The position numbers were made by a program, and so were the translations under genes. Shown piece after piece: positions 61,319 to 64,000 of a stretch of DNA of 64,000 nucleotides. Location: positions 4,087 through 68,086 of the forward strand of contig JANRJL010000110.1 of assembly GCA_033763995.1 (NCBI GenBank). Direction: 5' to 3'. The notes beneath the pieces were generated by a model. The model was not told the origin of the DNA, searched no databases, and was given only the letters and a program-made list of their open reading frames with translations. Position 1 is the stretch's first letter. Each line of letters begins with the position of its first letter. Source of the stretch: GCA-2737725 sp033763995 (GTDB lineage Bacteria; Pseudomonadota; Alphaproteobacteria; Rhodospirillales; Rhodospirillaceae).

Positions 61319-61996
61319 TTAAAAAGGCTTCACCACGCCCAAAAAGCCCATGATGGCCACCAGCGCCCAGATGGTCAGCACCGGCGGCTCGACCTTCCGG
61401 CGATTGGCCTTCATCATCAATTCGCCTTGGGCGCGCGCCTCGCCGCCGGCGCGGATTTTGTCGAAAGCGCCTTGCCAGTTGCCGGCGATCTTCCGCAAGA
61501 CAATTCCATTGTAGATGATCATGCCGTAGAGGGTGATTTTCGCCGCCAGCCATTTTTCCGCCACGGGCCCGCCGGTGACGAGGCAGTAAACGCCGAAGGC
61601 CAGGATCGCCGCGCCGACGACATAGCGAATGGCGAGGTCGATGGAATTGAGCGTCTTGCCGATGGGCTCGTTCTTTTTCCAGTGCACCTGCCACACCAGC
61701 CACAGCCACGCGAGGCACATGACCCACACCGCCGCCAAGGCCGCGCCCTGCAGCGGCGAGCCCCACACCGAGGCGAGCGTGAAGCCCGCCGGGATCATCA
61801 GCACCAGGCAGGTGCGCGGCGCCATGTCGATGAGCGCGCCGACGCCACGGATGCGCAGGCGTTCATCCAGCGACAGATCGTCGCGGATCATCTGCTTGCC
61901 CGTCAGCCACACGCCCAGGTCGCCACCCAGCCAATAGACGAACAGCAGGACGTGAAAAAACTTCACCAGCGACAAGACCAACGGATCGAGTTCCAC
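61319..61996 (-). CDS. Integral membrane protein, possible CopD/DUF2269-like
   Basis: 225 residues from GTG 61996 with GGAGG eight bases before; the frame to 62080 adds only a basic leader. Six hydrophobic helices, starting VLSLVKFFHVLLFVYWLGG, where the His is the sort of conserved residue seen in CopD and DUF2269 proteins. Second His-containing segment VWQVHWKKNEP. Ends in a short hydrophobic helix. Family is uncertain. It could carry haem or metal, as the next gene is a cytochrome c, divergently placed. Confidence 0.6.
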   Translation of the reverse strand: MELDPLVLSLVKFFHVLLFVYWLGGDLGVWLTGKQMIRDDLSLDERLRIRGVGALIDMAPRTCLVLMIPAGFTLASVWGSPLQGAALAAVWVMCLAWLWLVWQVHWKKNEPIGKTLNSIDLAIRYVVGAAILAFGVYCLVTGGPVAEKWLAAKITLYGMIIYNGIVLRKIAGNWQGAFDKIRAGGEARAQGELMMKANRRKVEPPVLTIWALVAIMGFLGVVKPF

Positions 61997-62072
61997 GGCG
62001 CGCCTCCCCAAGAGCGGCGTGCGGAAAAGTGACGTCCGGTTTTCCGCAACACGCCGCGACAAAACAACGAAA

Positions 62073-62114
62073 TAGAGCAAGCGGCCCGATTCTTATGAAG
62101 CGCCGCTTGCTCTA
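62073..62114. repeat. Perfect TAGAGC-ended hairpin
   Basis: TAGAGCAAGCGGC (62073-62085) and GCCGCTTGCTCTA (62102-62114) form a perfect 13-base stem around a 16-base loop. It shares the TAGAG...CTCTA ends of the element at 11378-11482. It lies upstream of the leftward membrane-protein gene. Confidence 0.7.
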
Positions 62115-62311
62115 GACATGACCCGCGATCCTACCCAAGCCGCGGCCCCGGAACAGCGTAAAAAACGCTGGTCATCCTCCATATGAACGCCGGTGAGACA
62201 GACCCTCGCCAGGGCGGATGGCCGGTCGCGCTTGACGCCAATCAATGTGGGCCGCGCGCGCGGACTTATGCTGTGGGCCATTGCACCGGCAACACAGCGA
62301 GGGCCAAACGC

Positions 62312-62773
62312 ATGAAATACCCAAAACACGCGATCGCGGCCCTGGCCGCGCTGCTGGCGGTGGCCGGATGCCAGTCGAACCTGAGATTTGCGCTGCCCAC
62401 CGGCAATGCGTCCGTGGGCAAAGAGGTGTTCGCCAAGTATCGGTGTGCCGATTGCCACGTCATCGCGGGGATGGAGCATCTGCGGGCCGGCGTCGAGCCG
62501 CTGATGACGCTGCGCCTCGGCGGCGAGACCGACCGGATTGAAACCTATGACGACCTGCTCGTCTCCGTCGTCAACCCGTCGCACGTCATCTCGAAGAATT
62601 TTCCGGGCGTGAAGGTCAGCGAGGGCGGCAAGTCCAAGATGCCCAACTACAATGACGTGATGTCGGTGACCGAACTGGTCGATCTGTTCGCTTATCTGCA
62701 GTCGCAATATACGCTCAAGGAATTCGAGCCCATTCCTTACCCCGATTACTGGGCTCAGATGGGGCCTTATTAG
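62312..62773 (+). CDS. Lipoprotein c-type cytochrome, mono-haem
   Basis: 153 residues from ATG 62312 with GAGGG upstream. Lipobox ending at Cys20 (LLAVAGCQ), so probably anchored to a membrane. One haem motif CADCH at 45-49, and M110 (KSKMPNYNDV) as the likely sixth ligand, a class I fold. SoxX-like or cytochrome c552-like in size. The electron partner is not visible. Nearby redox genes (msrP, the membrane protein) are suggestive only. Confidence 0.85.
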   Translation: MKYPKHAIAALAALLAVAGCQSNLRFALPTGNASVGKEVFAKYRCADCHVIAGMEHLRAGVEPLMTLRLGGETDRIETYDDLLVSVVNPSHVISKNFPGVKVSEGGKSKMPNYNDVMSVTELVDLFAYLQSQYTLKEFEPIPYPDYWAQMGPY

Positions 62774-62849
62774 CCGACACCGGACCCCGCTATCGGCCCA
62801 TGGGGGAAGCTTGCTAGTCTGGTGGTGACACAACCACCAGGAGAGCTCC

Positions 62850-63338
62850 ATGCCGCCGATGATCGATGTCAGCCGCCGCACCAGCGTGACGAGCCTTGCC
62901 ACAGCGGGCTTCGCCGCCATCTTCGCGGGCGGCGCCCACGCCACCGACGCGCCGCCGGTTGGCGCAAACGAGAAAAAGATTCTCGATCACGTCACGGACT
63001 TCTGCCTCGCCTGGAACGGCAAGGACGTGGAGAAGCTGATTCCCTACATCGCCGACACCATCGAGTACCACATGTGGGAAGGCGGGCCGGTGGTGAAGGG
63101 CCTCGAGCAGTTCCGCGCGCAGCTGGGCGGCTTCATGGCGGGCATGAAGGAAATCAAGTGGGAGATTTTCCGCTCGGCCGTCATCGGCGACATCATCATC
63201 AACGAGCGCATGGACCACTTCATCCAGGCCGAGGGCTCGAAGCGGCCGGACAATCATTTTCACATCGTCGGCGTGTTTTTGGTGCGCGACGGCAAGATTC
63301 AGTATTGGAAAGACTACAATATGCCGGCGAAGGCATAG
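62850..63338 (+). CDS. Tat-exported limonene-epoxide-hydrolase/SnoaL-like protein
   Basis: 162 residues from ATG 62850. Signal SRRTSVTSLATAGFAAIFAGGAHA is twin-arginine type. NTF2-like fold, closest to limonene-1,2-epoxide hydrolases: the likely triad is R120 and D122 (NERMDHF) and D155 (QYWKDYNMP). LEH enzymes are cytosolic, so an exported form is unusual. Substrate unknown. Followed after 32 bases by a second secreted protein gene. Confidence 0.78.
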   Translation: MPPMIDVSRRTSVTSLATAGFAAIFAGGAHATDAPPVGANEKKILDHVTDFCLAWNGKDVEKLIPYIADTIEYHMWEGGPVVKGLEQFRAQLGGFMAGMKEIKWEIFRSAVIGDIIINERMDHFIQAEGSKRPDNHFHIVGVFLVRDGKIQYWKDYNMPAKA

Positions 63339-63370
63339 ACGACCGGCGTTTCGTTCACCGAGGCAACGTC

Positions 63371-63865
63371 ATGCGCGCACTCATTCTTTTGAGCCTTCTG
63401 CTCGCCGCACCCGCAAGCGCCGCCGAAACCCGCACCGCCGCGCCGGGGGCCGCGCCGCCGCCGGCCGTCATTGCCGATCTCGCCTGGCTTGAGGGGCCGT
63501 GGGAGGGCGAGGGCCTGGGCGGCGAGGCCCATGAGGCTTACGCGCCGCCGGCCCACGGCCAGATCGTGGGTTACTTCCGGCACGTCAAGAACGGCGCCAT
63601 CGCGTTCTACGAGCTCGTCACTTTCGCCGAGGTGGGCGGCTCGCTGGAAATGCGCGTCAAGCACTTCAACGCCGACCTCACCGGCTGGGAGGAGAAGAAC
63701 GACGTTCAGCGTTTTGCACTGGTCGCGGTGGAAAAGGACGTGTGGTACTTCGACGGGCTCACCGTCCGGCGCACGGGCCCGGACACCATGATCACCACCG
63801 TGTTGGTGAAACAAAGAGACGGCACGACCTCGGAGTTTCCGTTCCACTACCGCCGGGTGCCCTAG
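63371..63865 (+). CDS. Secreted DUF6265-like protein
   Basis: 164 residues from ATG 63371. Signal peptide MRALILLSLLLAAPASA. Mature protein is a small beta-barrel type with IADLAWLEGPWEGEGLGGEA at the start, the conserved LAWL-G-WEG pattern, then FYELVTFAEVGGSLEMRVKHF. DUF6265 is the nearest family I know; its function is not known. The TAG stop is part of the CTAG at which a putative insertion element begins. Confidence 0.72.
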   Translation: MRALILLSLLLAAPASAAETRTAAPGAAPPPAVIADLAWLEGPWEGEGLGGEAHEAYAPPAHGQIVGYFRHVKNGAIAFYELVTFAEVGGSLEMRVKHFNADLTGWEEKNDVQRFALVAVEKDVWYFDGLTVRRTGPDTMITTVLVKQRDGTTSEFPFHYRRVP

Positions 63866-64000
63866 CAGTTTGCTGAAAAACCCTCGAGACCTCTGCGCTT
63901 TGCATCAAAAGTGAGCCGTGTATCGGTTTGATCGAGGGTTTTCGGTGGTTTGATCGGCATTGGTCTCAGGTTTTGCATGCTGCGGTCGGTCTCTGGCTAT
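63863..64000 (-). mobile_element. Possible end of an insertion sequence running off the window
   Basis: From the stop of the previous gene, TAGCAGTTTGCTGAAAAA resembles the terminal inverted repeat of IS1182/IS5-type elements (ends of the TTTTTCAGCAA form), recalled from memory. On the minus strand one frame is open from the window edge (64000) to TGA 63905-63907, about 31 codons, which may be the tail of a transposase. The other end of the element lies outside, so this is only a suggestion. Confidence 0.35.

Noticed and set aside
1..64000. tRNA, rRNA, riboswitch and prophage genes
   Set aside because: None was recognised on reading both strands; a covariance-model scan would be needed to exclude small RNAs.

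Overview
The window is 64 kb of GC-rich DNA with dense, short-spaced genes. I read it as a chromosomal segment of an alphaproteobacterium. The support is an alphaproteobacterial-style fixGHIS tail for cbb3 oxidase, two DUF2336 proteins, a PstC/PstA pair with large periplasmic insertions, FixI-type copper ATPase and msrP/msrQ. I cannot place it more finely by eye. No rRNA, tRNA, CRISPR array, prophage or replication origin was seen. One possible insertion-sequence end runs off the right edge.

Layout. (1) 1-2757: C-terminus of fixH, then fixI and fixS/ccoS, joined by ATGA overlaps. (2) 2754-13655: a surface-glycan style cluster of GT4 and GT2 glycosyltransferases, a double-methyltransferase protein with an alanine-rich coiled coil, single methyltransferases, a flippase-like membrane protein, a methyltransferase-GT2 fusion, and a large polytopic GT-C-like protein. 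(3) 13853-22567: mixed metabolism (orphan TRAP binding protein, M24 peptidase, an EamA transporter broken by one in-frame stop, a DnaJ-type chaperone) and a 1116-residue surface protein with a LamG domain and a glycine-rich tail. (4) 22568-26118: a gene-free stretch with two TTGTATACAA-type operator candidates, followed by a Tat-exported flavin amine oxidase and two secreted paralogs resembling DUF1838. Two clearer DUF1838 proteins lie at 31539 and 52357. (5) 26133-33716: hydrolase, glyoxalase, TRIC/UPF0126 protein, two divergent DUF2336 paralogs, apt, dicarboxylate symporter. (6) 33837-41330: phosphate uptake and control, read leftwards as pstS-pstC-pstA-pstB-phoB, with a PHO-box-like promoter. 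Matched pairs of bulged CTAG-ended hairpins lie at both ends of pstCAB-phoB. phoU is not in its usual place. (7) 41393-44045: rpe and tkt. (8) 44331-47288: an AMP-forming acyl ligase and a stand-alone NRPS-type condensation domain, lower in GC than their surroundings. (9) 47292-57873: PAS/GGDEF cyclase, msrQ, MFS transporter, DUF1838, a hairpin-rich gap, DUF2189 protein, paired YeeE/YedE halves, a Tat-led MDR oxidoreductase and a DsbA-like protein. (10) 58176-64000: methyltransferase, a DUF433/DUF5615 toxin-antitoxin pair, msrP, a membrane protein, a lipoprotein cytochrome c, a LEH/SnoaL-like protein, and a DUF6265-like protein ending at a CTAG where a putative IS end begins.

The best candidates for undescribed biology are the amine oxidase/DUF1838 locus with its operators, the carrier-less ligase plus condensation domain pair, the CTAG hairpin pairs around pstCAB-phoB, and the dispersed palindromes whose arms change in a compensated way. 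Start codons were chosen by ribosome-binding site, overlap and domain boundary, so several differ from the longest open frame.
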